NCBI GenBank assembly: GCA_947585965.1
Contig: CANPXK010000012.1
Location: 1-47,286 of the forward strand
DNA from: an uncultured Clostridia bacterium
Lineage (GTDB): Bacteria; Bacillota; Clostridia; Oscillospirales; Acutalibacteraceae
DNA: 47,286 nt
Direction of reading: 5' to 3'
Below the pieces are notes generated by a model. It saw only the letters and a list, made by a program, of their open reading frames with translations, searched no databases and was not told the DNA's origin. Shown here piece by piece: positions 1-8,449 of this stretch (within the stretch, counting starts at the first letter, position 1; the number at the start of each line of letters is the position of its first letter). Position numbers and translations under genes: made by a program.

Positions 1-23
1 ACGTGACGGATTGGTGGTAAGCG

Positions 24-1160
24 ATGAAACAGTTGACTTTTGCTATTAGTGAAATCAAAATTTCTTATAAAATTTTACTACTTGGTATTATGATTTCTGC
101 AGCAATTATCAGCACCTCGCTTATTTTTTATAATCTGACAGGCTATATTATGCCCGGACTCGTCTACCGGTATGACGCACAGTATGAAGATATGGTCGAG
201 GTTAATCTCAGCAATCTTAAAATCCGGAATGCGGACATACTTGATAATTATCAGACAGCAAAAGTTGATTTGACGGTTTATTCGGCAAAATGCTTCTACT
301 CCTCAAAATTTTTTCTGAAAGACGGTACTCAGCTTACAAACAGTTATATCTCTACCGGATGGGTTACCGATGGTTCCGATGTTTCGGGAATCAAGCTTGA
401 CAAAAGTTTCAATTATTCTAATAATGTCGTTGTCATTCAAGGTAATGATGATAACCGGGTTTATCATGTGGGCGATGAAATTACCGTACATAATCAGGAC
501 GATGAATTTGTCGGCACTTTCAAAGTGATCGGTATAGCTAAAGATACTGAAAATGATCAGACAACATTTTATATGCCTGCATCAACGATCATCGAAAGCT
601 ATGAAAAACAAAATTTTTATATCGATTACAAATTTTCCTGTAATTTCAAAAAGGTTTCGGAATATATAGACGCACGAGGTTCTCTTTTAAATCATGGTAT
701 TATTTGTGTTAGCCAATTTGACCGGATATTTGACCTTGTGACAACGCTGAATACTTTATTTGTCGTGATGACTGCTATTTTCGTTGTATTGTCTGTCTGT
801 GCAATTGCAGAAATATCCATTATACATATTAATACAAGGGAAAAAATGGTAGTGCTTTACAAGGTACTCGGTATGACTTCAGGCAGAATCGTTCTGATTT
901 ATTCGGTTATACTCGAATTCCAGATGATAATTTCAAATATTATAGGAAATATTCTGGGGTATGTGCTTACAAAGCATCTTATAACAGTTGTATGCAGTGC
1001 TTTTGATATAAACGCTTCAATTGATACGGGCATAGGAATATGGTCAGCACTTCTTCCTTCCATTCTGATTTCTCAGGTGGCACTGATACCGTTTTTGATG
1101 GTTATCACCGCCAGGATAAACCAAAGTGATGTTGTTTCTGTTATAAACAATAAAGATTAA
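24..1160 (+). CDS. ABC transporter permease, FtsX/MacB-like
   Basis: 378-aa ORF; N-terminal TM, extracytoplasmic domain, three C-terminal TM segments with FtsX-like 'INTREKMVVLYKVLGMTSGRIVLIYSVILEF'. Confidence 0.8.
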   Translation: MKQLTFAISEIKISYKILLLGIMISAAIISTSLIFYNLTGYIMPGLVYRYDAQYEDMVEVNLSNLKIRNADILDNYQTAKVDLTVYSAKCFYSSKFFLKDGTQLTNSYISTGWVTDGSDVSGIKLDKSFNYSNNVVVIQGNDDNRVYHVGDEITVHNQDDEFVGTFKVIGIAKDTENDQTTFYMPASTIIESYEKQNFYIDYKFSCNFKKVSEYIDARGSLLNHGIICVSQFDRIFDLVTTLNTLFVVMTAIFVVLSVCAIAEISIIHINTREKMVVLYKVLGMTSGRIVLIYSVILEFQMIISNIIGNILGYVLTKHLITVVCSAFDINASIDTGIGIWSALLPSILISQVALIPFLMVITARINQSDVVSVINNKD

Positions 1161-1183
1161 ATTTGTATTATTGGGAGATAAAA

Positions 1184-2545
1184 ATGAAATTTTCAGATGT
1201 TATCCGACTTTCATTTTTGAATATCAGATGCAATATAAAAATGGCTTTGTCTATTATCATAGGTCTAATAGTTATGCTTTTGGTCATATTGACATCTGTT
1301 GCCTACGGCTTCACCATGAATAATCATATCAGCGATATCATCAAAAACAACAGTTCTCTGACATACAATTCTACAAGTATGATGAAAACATTATCGGAGG
1401 CCGAAATTCAAAAGTTCAAAAATGACAGCCGTGTTGAAGGTATAAAATTATTATATATTTATCAATACGGCGAATATTGTGAGGATGTTTCAAACGGCAG
1501 CTATCAATTCAATAAGTATTCCCCTTCTGTCGATTTGGATCAAGCCGTTGTATCCTTTGACAATAATGAATATCAGGGTATAAACGATTATTCATTTGAC
1601 TTTAATGTTGAGGATGCCAAATTTGCTTCCAGAACACAAATGAGCGTCAACCTGAACATCAATGTGATGAATATTGATAATATACAATTTTCTTCCGGTG
1701 AACTTCAGGAGTTTCAAAATAAATTCCATTCTTCTGAAATTTTTGTTGCCGGCGGAAAGATGACAAAAAATAATCAGATAATGCTGTCCGAGTATATACT
1801 CTCAAAGTTTGGCATAACATACCCGCCTGAACAATGTATTGGAAAGAAACTGACTGTTTTGCTGAAAACCGAAAACGGCAATATTCCCGTTTTGAAGGAC
1901 TATGAAATTTGCGGTATTATTAAAACTGATTTCTTTAGAATTAATTCAAGAAAATCAACTTCACATATTATTGTTTCAAGTGCCGATATGAAATATTGTC
2001 ATTTATTGAGCCGGGAAATTTATTCCAAAAACTTTCGTGACGCGATAAGCTTTTATAATGATAATAGCAGCACCGGCAGTATCAATATGTCTGACGCTCT
2101 TAAGGAATTTTCAGAGATCGAAGCCCAGCAGCTGCTGTTTAATGAAGTTGTTATAGTGATAGGTTTTGTACTGATAGCCGCAGTTGTTTTGTTTGTATAT
2201 TTCGTGATATATTTTTATTTCAAAAAGCGAAACAGATATGTATGTATTCAAAAAGCAATAGGTCTGTATAATTTCAAGATATATGTCATGATATTTTTTG
2301 AACTCATCATGCTTGGAATATGCTCAATTATAATAGCTGTTCCCCTATATATTGTGCTTACGGAAATCCTTAACGGAATTTTTATAAATGCAGTTGCCTC
2401 CTCTTTTTTCATAACTCCTTATGCCTCTGTGATAGCCATTATTGCATCATTCGTATTTCTTGTTGTTTTTACGCTTATCATTTCAGCTGTGGAATTCCTT
2501 AAAACCACTGATTACAGCGTAGTTAACAGAGAAAAAATAATTTGA
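1184..2545 (+). CDS. ABC transporter permease, FtsX-like, partner of the preceding ORF
   Basis: ATG at 1184 preceded by GGGAGATAAAA; C-terminal multi-TM region 'KKRNRYVCIQKAIGLYNFKIYVMIFFELIMLG'. Confidence 0.75.
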   Translation: MKFSDVIRLSFLNIRCNIKMALSIIIGLIVMLLVILTSVAYGFTMNNHISDIIKNNSSLTYNSTSMMKTLSEAEIQKFKNDSRVEGIKLLYIYQYGEYCEDVSNGSYQFNKYSPSVDLDQAVVSFDNNEYQGINDYSFDFNVEDAKFASRTQMSVNLNINVMNIDNIQFSSGELQEFQNKFHSSEIFVAGGKMTKNNQIMLSEYILSKFGITYPPEQCIGKKLTVLLKTENGNIPVLKDYEICGIIKTDFFRINSRKSTSHIIVSSADMKYCHLLSREIYSKNFRDAISFYNDNSSTGSINMSDALKEFSEIEAQQLLFNEVVIVIGFVLIAAVVLFVYFVIYFYFKKRNRYVCIQKAIGLYNFKIYVMIFFELIMLGICSIIIAVPLYIVLTEILNGIFINAVASSFFITPYASVIAIIASFVFLVVFTLIISAVEFLKTTDYSVVNREKII

Positions 2546-2553
2546 CGGATTAG

Positions 2554-2581
2554 CCGCTGCCATTTAAGGCAGCGGTATTTT
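2554..2581 (+). terminator. Rho-independent terminator after the permease operon
   Basis: ccgctgcc-atttaa-ggcagcgg followed by tatttt. Confidence 0.75.
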
Positions 2582-2645
2582 CTGCACAGATGCCATGTCA
2601 TTTCAGACCGGTTTTTCTTGGCACAACATCATTTTTCCTGTTTCT

Positions 2646-2938
2646 TTAACGATAAAGTTTTCCGCGAAGTCTTTTTACGTGCTTCAGATGTACTTCATTT
2701 CCGTATATTATTTTTATCCCGTATTCTTCTTCACAGCATTGTACAAATACTGCAATATTTTACAATAGTCCCGCAAGATTCTTTGTTACTGCTTTTTTCA
2801 CACAAATGTATATTTATTTGCACATGATTCAATTTTTGTTCCATCAACAAATATATTTTCTCCTGATATTTCCCCGATCTCGTAAAGAAAATTACTCATC
2901 TGTGCCAACAGCTTTTCTATTTCGTTTGTTGTATAATC
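2646..2938 (-). pseudogene. IS1182-like transposase fragment with nonsense codons
   Basis: Minus-strand frame reads DYTTNEIEKLLAQMSNFLYEIGEISGENIFVDGTKIESCANKYTFV*KKAVTKNLAGLL*NIAVFVQCCEEEYGIKIIYGNEVHLKHVKRLRGKLYR*; shares 60/61 bp with 7131-7191. Confidence 0.8.
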
Positions 2939-2980
2939 TTTTTATAAGTAGTTGTGTCCGATCATACTTCTATTTACACC

Positions 2981-3017
2981 AACAGCCGGATTTTTCATAG
3001 TCCGGCTGTTATTTTTT
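2981..3017. terminator. Hairpin followed by a T-run
   Basis: aacagccgga-N10-tccggctgtt followed by attttttt. Confidence 0.65.
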
Positions 3018-3205
3018 TGATATTTTTTTGGGCTGCCGCTTTTCTTACTGCGACAGCCCCTTATTTATTTTTTCATGTGAGAATGGAGCGGCTGACACGA
3101 ACCGCATACTCCTACCGTTTCCTGTCGTTGACAAACTATTTCCAAATGCAACAGACAACTGCACTTCTACCCACCAAAACGCTTTGTTTTCTCAACCATA
3201 GCAGT

Positions 3206-6200
3206 TCAGTCATTTTGGCTGAACAGATCACGCAGAACCTTCATCATATTATCAACATCAATAGGTTTGGACAGGTGCCCGTTCATGCCGGCATCCAATG
3301 CCTTTTTTCTATCCTCATCAAAGGCATCGGCTGTCATAGCAATTATGGGAATATTTGCTAATTCGTGGTTTTCCATACGGCGGATAACACCGGTGGCGGT
3401 ATAGCCGTCCATAACAGGCATCTGGATATCCATCAGAACCAAGTCATAATAACCCGGCTTTGATGCACGTATCATATCACAGGCTTGCTGACCGTTCTCG
3501 GCACATTCCACCTCAAGACCGACCCCCGTCAGAATCTCAACGGCGATCTCCCTGTTAAGTTCAATGTCCTCGGTCAGCAGGATGCGTTTACCCGCAAAAC
3601 ATTCCTCAACATCAGGATTATCCTGTGCCTCGGCAACTTCTGCAGTCTGCCCCAGACTGCGTTCCAACGTCTGATGGAGCTCAGATGCGAAAAGCGGCTT
3701 GCTTATAAATCCGGTTGCACCTGCCTGACGTGCCTCCTGCTCAATATCTGCCCAGTCGTAGGCGGACATGAGGATAATGGGGGAATCGTCTCCGATGATT
3801 TTCCGGATCTGTCGTATAGTTTCGATTCCGCTCATTTCAGGCATTGACCAGTCCACAATATACACCTCAAAGGGGTCTGCCAATTCAATAGCTTCTTTGG
3901 TACGGATGACGGCCTCCTTGCCTGACAAGGCCCATTCCGCCCGCATACCAATCTGCCGGAGCATCTTTGATGCACTCTGACAACAAACAGTATCATCATC
4001 CACAACCAGCCCGCGAAGCCCGTTCAATTCCGTGATGGGTTCCATTTGCTGTTGGTCATCGGTGAAACGCAGCTCCAGATTGACTGTAAATGTAGTACCT
4101 TTGTTCTGTTCACTTTCTACCTCAATTGTTCCCCCCATCATATCCACAATATTCTTTGTGATAGCCATGCCCAGACCGGTACCCTGTATACCATTTACTG
4201 TGGAAGTTTGTTCACGGGTAAAAGGTTCAAATACCGTCTTTGCAAATTCCGGACTCATGCCAATACCGGTATCGCTGATACGGAACTCATAAATGCCCCG
4301 ATCCGTCGACCGGGAAGGCTTTTGAGTGACCCTGATGGACACCGAACCGCGAGCGGGCGTGAATTTAATGGCGTTTGAGGTCAGGTTCAGCAGCATCTGG
4401 TTCAGTCTCAGCCTGTCGCAGTAAATTCCCTCATTCGTGATATCCACAGTGTCTATAAACAATTCCTGACGCTTGGCGTGGATATCAGACTGAATTATGT
4501 TCCGGAGTCCTTGCAGGATTTCAGCCAGATTTTCGGGTCTTTCATTAATGGTGACTTTGCCGGATTCAATACGGCTCATATCCAGCACATCGTTGATAAG
4601 AGAAAGCAGGTGGTTGGATGCCTGGGCAATCTTGGACAGATAATCCTTGGTTTGCTCGTTGTTACCCGGATTAGCCGTAGCAAGTGCCGTGTAGCCTATG
4701 ATAGCGTTCATGGGAGTCCGAATGTCGTGGGACATACTGTTCAGGAATGTGGTCTTGGCACGATTGGCGGCATCCGCATCCTGCAGTGCGGCGGAAAGCT
4801 CATTTGTCTTGATTTTCAGATCTTCCGTAGCCCGGTTCACTTCTTTTTGGAGCTTGTGCTGGTTATGCGTTCGTACAACCAGCATTGCCACAGTAAAAAG
4901 GAGCAAAAGGATGACAGCGAGACCAAACACAAAGTATCCCGGGTGTTGATACAAAACAGACACAAGCGAGGCGTTCTTGTTACTCTGTGTTGCATCTACC
5001 TCTCTTGCAACGATAGCATCAAGTTCTTCAGAGGTAAGACTTTCAACACCCTTATCCAATATGGAAATCAGGTAACGACCGCCTTCAATGCTGTTGCTGA
5101 CAGCGTAGGAAAACGATGTATTTCCGAAAGTTACGGAGGACAAACGGTTACGAACATCCTCAGAGACATACCACTCGGAATTATAGGCATAGAGAATCGT
5201 GGCATCTGCCTCGCCATTCAGCACTGCTTCAACACAATCCTTCGATGATGCATACCGAATTAACTCATCATCAGAATATCGGCTGGCAATATAGTCACCA
5301 AGAGCCTCTGACCTATCGATCATAGCCAGTTTTTCCACATTGCCGTCAAAATCGGTCAAGGTCAGCCGAGCAAAATTGGTCTGAAAATAGGGTGCGGTTA
5401 TCTTACATTTCTCCTCCTCGGCCAGATAATAGTCACTGGTGAAATCAAGCACTATATCCGCCGTTCCCGATTCCCGAAGGACGAAGTATTCATCCCGGCT
5501 CTCTACCGGTATGAATTCATAATCCAGCGAAAACCGTTCTGCCATAATTTCAAAAATGGCAGGCAGAATCCCCCTCGCCTGACCATTCTGAAAGTAACAA
5601 TAAGGAACACGATCAGGGTTAAACAGCAGTTTTAACGGCCTGCCTGAGTTGCTTAGTTCATCCAGAAAATTGCGTTCCCCCGCATTCAGAACAATGGAGC
5701 CATCCTTATCCGTGGAATAATATGTATCGTGCAGTGTATCCCTCCAGTTGGGATAATGAAGATCCATCTCGTTGATGGCCTCATTTATTTCCTTCATGAG
5801 GTCTGTGCGATCTTTTCCGGTACAAATATAAAACGGGCTGGAGTCGAAAGACTCCAAAAGCCATTCATCATCCAACAAACGTAAGCTGCCGGAAACAGCA
5901 GCGTCCACTGTTCCGTCTTGGAGTGCCGCTGAGAGTTCATCCTGCTCTCCAAAATACACCGCATTGAAAGTAAAGCCGTGCTCCTCGGAAAAGCGCTTGA
6001 AATTCTCATTTTTAGAGTTATTCTTCAGCATTCCGACGTCTATTCCGTCGTAAGTGGTATAATCCCCCTCCACAATGTCCCTGTTGCCCGCCTTTACCGT
6101 AAATATCGTGGAGTTTACACCAATAGGTTGGTCTGAAAAAAGGAATTCCTGTTCCCGTTCCGGCGTTTTTGACACCGAGGTGACAACATCCACCTCACCG

Positions 6201-6469
6201 TTGCGAAGCATATTCAGAGAGTCAGCGTAGGAGTCCTCATAGCCGATATATTCGTATGTCCAACCTCCATAGACGGCAAGACGCTGGAGAAACTCATATC
6301 CGTATCCGCTACGGCGTCCGTTTTCACCAACAACGTGGTAGCCCGGAAACGCAAAAAAACCGACCCTAAGGACATCTGATGTCTGCGGAGCGGCAAACGC
6401 AATGGGGCATATTGATACAAAAAGCAATAGGATAAGGAGCCATGCACATACGCGGCGTAATATTTTCAT
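3206..6469 (-). CDS. Hybrid sensor histidine kinase/response regulator with tandem periplasmic solute-binding (SBP_bac_3-like) sensor domains
   Basis: Signal peptide; two SBP-like domains ('RSGYGYEFLQRLAVYGGWTYEYI', 'ARGILPAIFEIMAERFSLDYEFIPV'); TM; H-box 'FLNSMSHDIRTPMNAIIGYT'; HATPase 'GTGLGMAITKNIVDMMGG'; two REC domains ('VDWSMPEMSG', 'LMDIQMPVMDGYTA'). Confidence 0.95.
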   Translation of the reverse strand: MKILRRVCAWLLILLLFVSICPIAFAAPQTSDVLRVGFFAFPGYHVVGENGRRSGYGYEFLQRLAVYGGWTYEYIGYEDSYADSLNMLRNGEVDVVTSVSKTPEREQEFLFSDQPIGVNSTIFTVKAGNRDIVEGDYTTYDGIDVGMLKNNSKNENFKRFSEEHGFTFNAVYFGEQDELSAALQDGTVDAAVSGSLRLLDDEWLLESFDSSPFYICTGKDRTDLMKEINEAINEMDLHYPNWRDTLHDTYYSTDKDGSIVLNAGERNFLDELSNSGRPLKLLFNPDRVPYCYFQNGQARGILPAIFEIMAERFSLDYEFIPVESRDEYFVLRESGTADIVLDFTSDYYLAEEEKCKITAPYFQTNFARLTLTDFDGNVEKLAMIDRSEALGDYIASRYSDDELIRYASSKDCVEAVLNGEADATILYAYNSEWYVSEDVRNRLSSVTFGNTSFSYAVSNSIEGGRYLISILDKGVESLTSEELDAIVAREVDATQSNKNASLVSVLYQHPGYFVFGLAVILLLLFTVAMLVVRTHNQHKLQKEVNRATEDLKIKTNELSAALQDADAANRAKTTFLNSMSHDIRTPMNAIIGYTALATANPGNNEQTKDYLSKIAQASNHLLSLINDVLDMSRIESGKVTINERPENLAEILQGLRNIIQSDIHAKRQELFIDTVDITNEGIYCDRLRLNQMLLNLTSNAIKFTPARGSVSIRVTQKPSRSTDRGIYEFRISDTGIGMSPEFAKTVFEPFTREQTSTVNGIQGTGLGMAITKNIVDMMGGTIEVESEQNKGTTFTVNLELRFTDDQQQMEPITELNGLRGLVVDDDTVCCQSASKMLRQIGMRAEWALSGKEAVIRTKEAIELADPFEVYIVDWSMPEMSGIETIRQIRKIIGDDSPIILMSAYDWADIEQEARQAGATGFISKPLFASELHQTLERSLGQTAEVAEAQDNPDVEECFAGKRILLTEDIELNREIAVEILTGVGLEVECAENGQQACDMIRASKPGYYDLVLMDIQMPVMDGYTATGVIRRMENHELANIPIIAMTADAFDEDRKKALDAGMNGHLSKPIDVDNMMKVLRDLFSQND

Positions 6470-6799
6470 ATGATTGTCTCCTCTCTTGGCTTCATATTTT
6501 TCGCCCGATATTCAATCGGCGACATCTGTTTTTTTGACATACAGCATAGATGTTTAATAATTTTACATTCTTATCCTTCCGCATAACTTTCATCATGCTT
6601 CGCGTAAATAAATCCTATGACGTAACTCAAAGACTCTGATATCCGGATAAAGGACTTGTTTACAATATTTTCGCTCTTTTTTATCAACAAATTTAAAATA
6701 AATTGCTCAATCAGTAGGTTTATTATAACATAAACCTCACCTTTTTTTCAACCCTATAATAAAAAAAGACACCCGGCGGAAGCCTATTCACGATATGAA

Positions 6800-6822
6800 T
6801 AAATTCTCAAAGTAAATTCCAC
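6800..6822 (+). repeat. IS-end-like 23-bp repeat, left copy
   Basis: taaattctcaaagtaaattccac; identical to 15124-15146 and lies 45 bp upstream of the transposase fragment. Confidence 0.7.
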
Positions 6823-6866
6823 AGTAGAATTTGTGGTGGAATTTACATTGATAAAAAAGCGCTCCG

Positions 6867-7191
6867 GTGATTTTGCTGAGTCAGTATGTGGAGGAAATGG
6901 ATTTAACTGACTTGTATTCCACTTATGAAAGAATAAGGGAAAATCAGGCAACACCGAGACAGCTTTTAAAGATATTGCTATACGGATATATGAATCGTGA
7001 GTATTCGAGCAGAGCAATAGAAACAAGATGTAAACGGGATATCAATTTTATGTATCTGTTGGAGGATAAACCGGCTCCGGATCATGCAACAATAGCAAGA
7101 TTTCGCAGTATGCATTTTTCGTTGTGTGCTGAAAAGCTGTTGGCACAGATGAGTAATTTTCTTTATGAGATCGGGGAAATATCAGGAGAAA
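6867..7191 (+). pseudogene. N-terminal fragment of IS1182-like transposase
   Basis: 'LLSQYVEEMDLTDLYSTYERIRENQATPRQLLKILLYGYMNREYSSRAIETRCKRDINFMYLLEDKPAPDHATIARFRSMHFS' is typical of IS1182/IS5-type N-termini; homology stops abruptly after GEISGE. Confidence 0.85.
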
Positions 7192-7496
7192 TCGTTCTCA
7201 AGCTGCGCAATGTTGGCTTTCCTGTGAAATTGATTTGTGCTTCTCCCTTTCCCGGGCTTGATAGGTCTTGGTCGGACGATTGGAAACAGCGATACCGGCA
7301 GTTATCTGATGCAGCGGATCAAGTTTAATTTTTTTCACCCGCCTATCGTCTGTCGTGTTTCCGGGTGCGAAACGAGTGGATGGTCGATCATTCCGCTCTC
7401 GTTATCGCGGTCTATAACGGCACTCGTGGAGGAACGAATAATACCATAAAATATGCACAAAAATGTGGCGTATCGGTTTCAATCATTGATGGGTGA
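7192..7496 (+). pseudogene. C-terminal remnant of a SLOG-family (DUF1273/YpsA-like) protein, fused in frame to the transposase fragment and interrupted by one TAA
   Basis: Same frame as 6867: 'KLICASPFPGLDRSWSDDWKQRYRQLSDAADQV*FFSPAYRLSCFRVRNEWMVDHSALVIAVYNGTRGGTNNTIKYAQKCGVSVSIIDG*'; RNxWMVDHS and YNGTxGGTxxT are SLOG/DUF1273 signatures. Confidence 0.75.
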
Positions 7497-7590
7497 AATA
7501 ATGTGTATTTTCCATTATACCGTACAGATTTTAGAAGAAGATGAAAATTCGATTTTTTTGTTAAAAATCTTCGAGAATACGAATAAGCTA

Positions 7591-7618
7591 TTGTTTTTTG
7601 AAGATTGTGTGCTATAAT
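7591..7618 (+). promoter_or_regulatory. Sigma-70-like promoter for the regulator/BREX operon
   Basis: TTGTTT - 16 bp - TATAAT, 31 bp upstream of the ATG at 7650. Confidence 0.5.
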
Positions 7619-7649
7619 AGAAGACGAAATTGAAAGCGAGGCGAGGAGC

Positions 7650-7865
7650 ATGAAAATTTCATTCAACAAACTGTTCAAATTACTCATTGACCGAGGTATG
7701 TCCAAAAAGGATCTGCGCGAGGCTGCCGGCATCAGCCAAGGCTCGATGTGGAAGATGGGCAAAAATGAATTTGTCAGTCTGGATGTGCTGGTAAAAATTT
7801 GTAACACTCTTCAGGTTGACATCGGGGACATTATGGAGGTTATACTGAAAGAACCTCAAGGTTGA
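7650..7865 (+). CDS. XRE/Cro-like HTH transcriptional regulator
   Basis: 71 aa: MKISFNKLFKLLIDRGMSKKDLREAAGISQGSMWKMGKNEFVSLDVLVKICNTLQVDIGDIMEVI; RBS gaggag upstream. Confidence 0.9.
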   Translation: MKISFNKLFKLLIDRGMSKKDLREAAGISQGSMWKMGKNEFVSLDVLVKICNTLQVDIGDIMEVILKEPQG

Positions 7866-8014
7866 CACTTTTGCAGAAGGTAAGGAAGCGTGGATGCGAT
7901 GGTCGTTACAGCCGTTGATAACTATGACGAGGAGCGGCTGGCTTACGCACTGAAATCGACGCTGTCGGAAATGTGTCTCTGAAAATGAACACACGGACAT
8001 AAAGGAGATCGGGG

Positions 8015-8437
8015 ATGGGCAAAGTTATCAATCGCGTCTCCTTCGCAAGTGCCCAAAGCAGTGGTATCTTGAAGCCAATCATCTATTGTGGCGGTATTGC
8101 TGATACAGGACAAGAGGCCGAATCGATCAATATAGAACTGGCAAAAGAACTGGAGGCTCTAAGGCCAAAGCGAAGAACGATGCATCTGGAAATGTGCTTT
8201 AATCGCGTGCTGGATGGCTTGCCGGATAATGTGGTTATAAAGGATTTTGATGTCATATTTAATCCGGCTTACAAGGTAGATGTTTTAAAGATGTTTGTGG
8301 CAACATGTAAGAGAAAGCCATTCAGTGTGATCTGGCCGGGAAAGTATGAGGACGGGAAACTGTTCTATGCGGAGGAAGGATATCCGGATCACAAGGTATT
8401 CGATATAAACAATTATGACGTGACCTGCGTCATTTAG
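8015..8437 (+). CDS. brxF: BrxF-like BREX-3 protein with degenerate P-loop
   Basis: C-terminal 'VVIKDFDVIFNPAYKVDVLKMFVATCKRKPFSVIWPGKYEDGKLFYAEEGYPDHKVF' matches the BrxF pattern (D-hydrophobic-FDP..K.DPL..L..L.R...V..WPG.Y..G.L.YAEPGHPEY); sits directly upstream of brxC. Confidence 0.65.
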   Translation: MGKVINRVSFASAQSSGILKPIIYCGGIADTGQEAESINIELAKELEALRPKRRTMHLEMCFNRVLDGLPDNVVIKDFDVIFNPAYKVDVLKMFVATCKRKPFSVIWPGKYEDGKLFYAEEGYPDHKVFDINNYDVTCVI

Positions 8438-8449
8438 GAGGAAAGCCCC

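Noticed and set aside
4478-5248. 256-aa plus-strand ORF (and others at 3485, 4046, 5116) inside the sensor-kinase gene
   Set aside because: Antisense to an unambiguous histidine kinase ORF; composition and lack of RBS fit shadow ORFs.
7889-7981. Short ORF MVVTAVDNYDEERLAYALKSTLSEMCL upstream of brxF
   Set aside because: Resembles an N-terminal fragment of DUF362-type proteins, but too short and uncertain to call.
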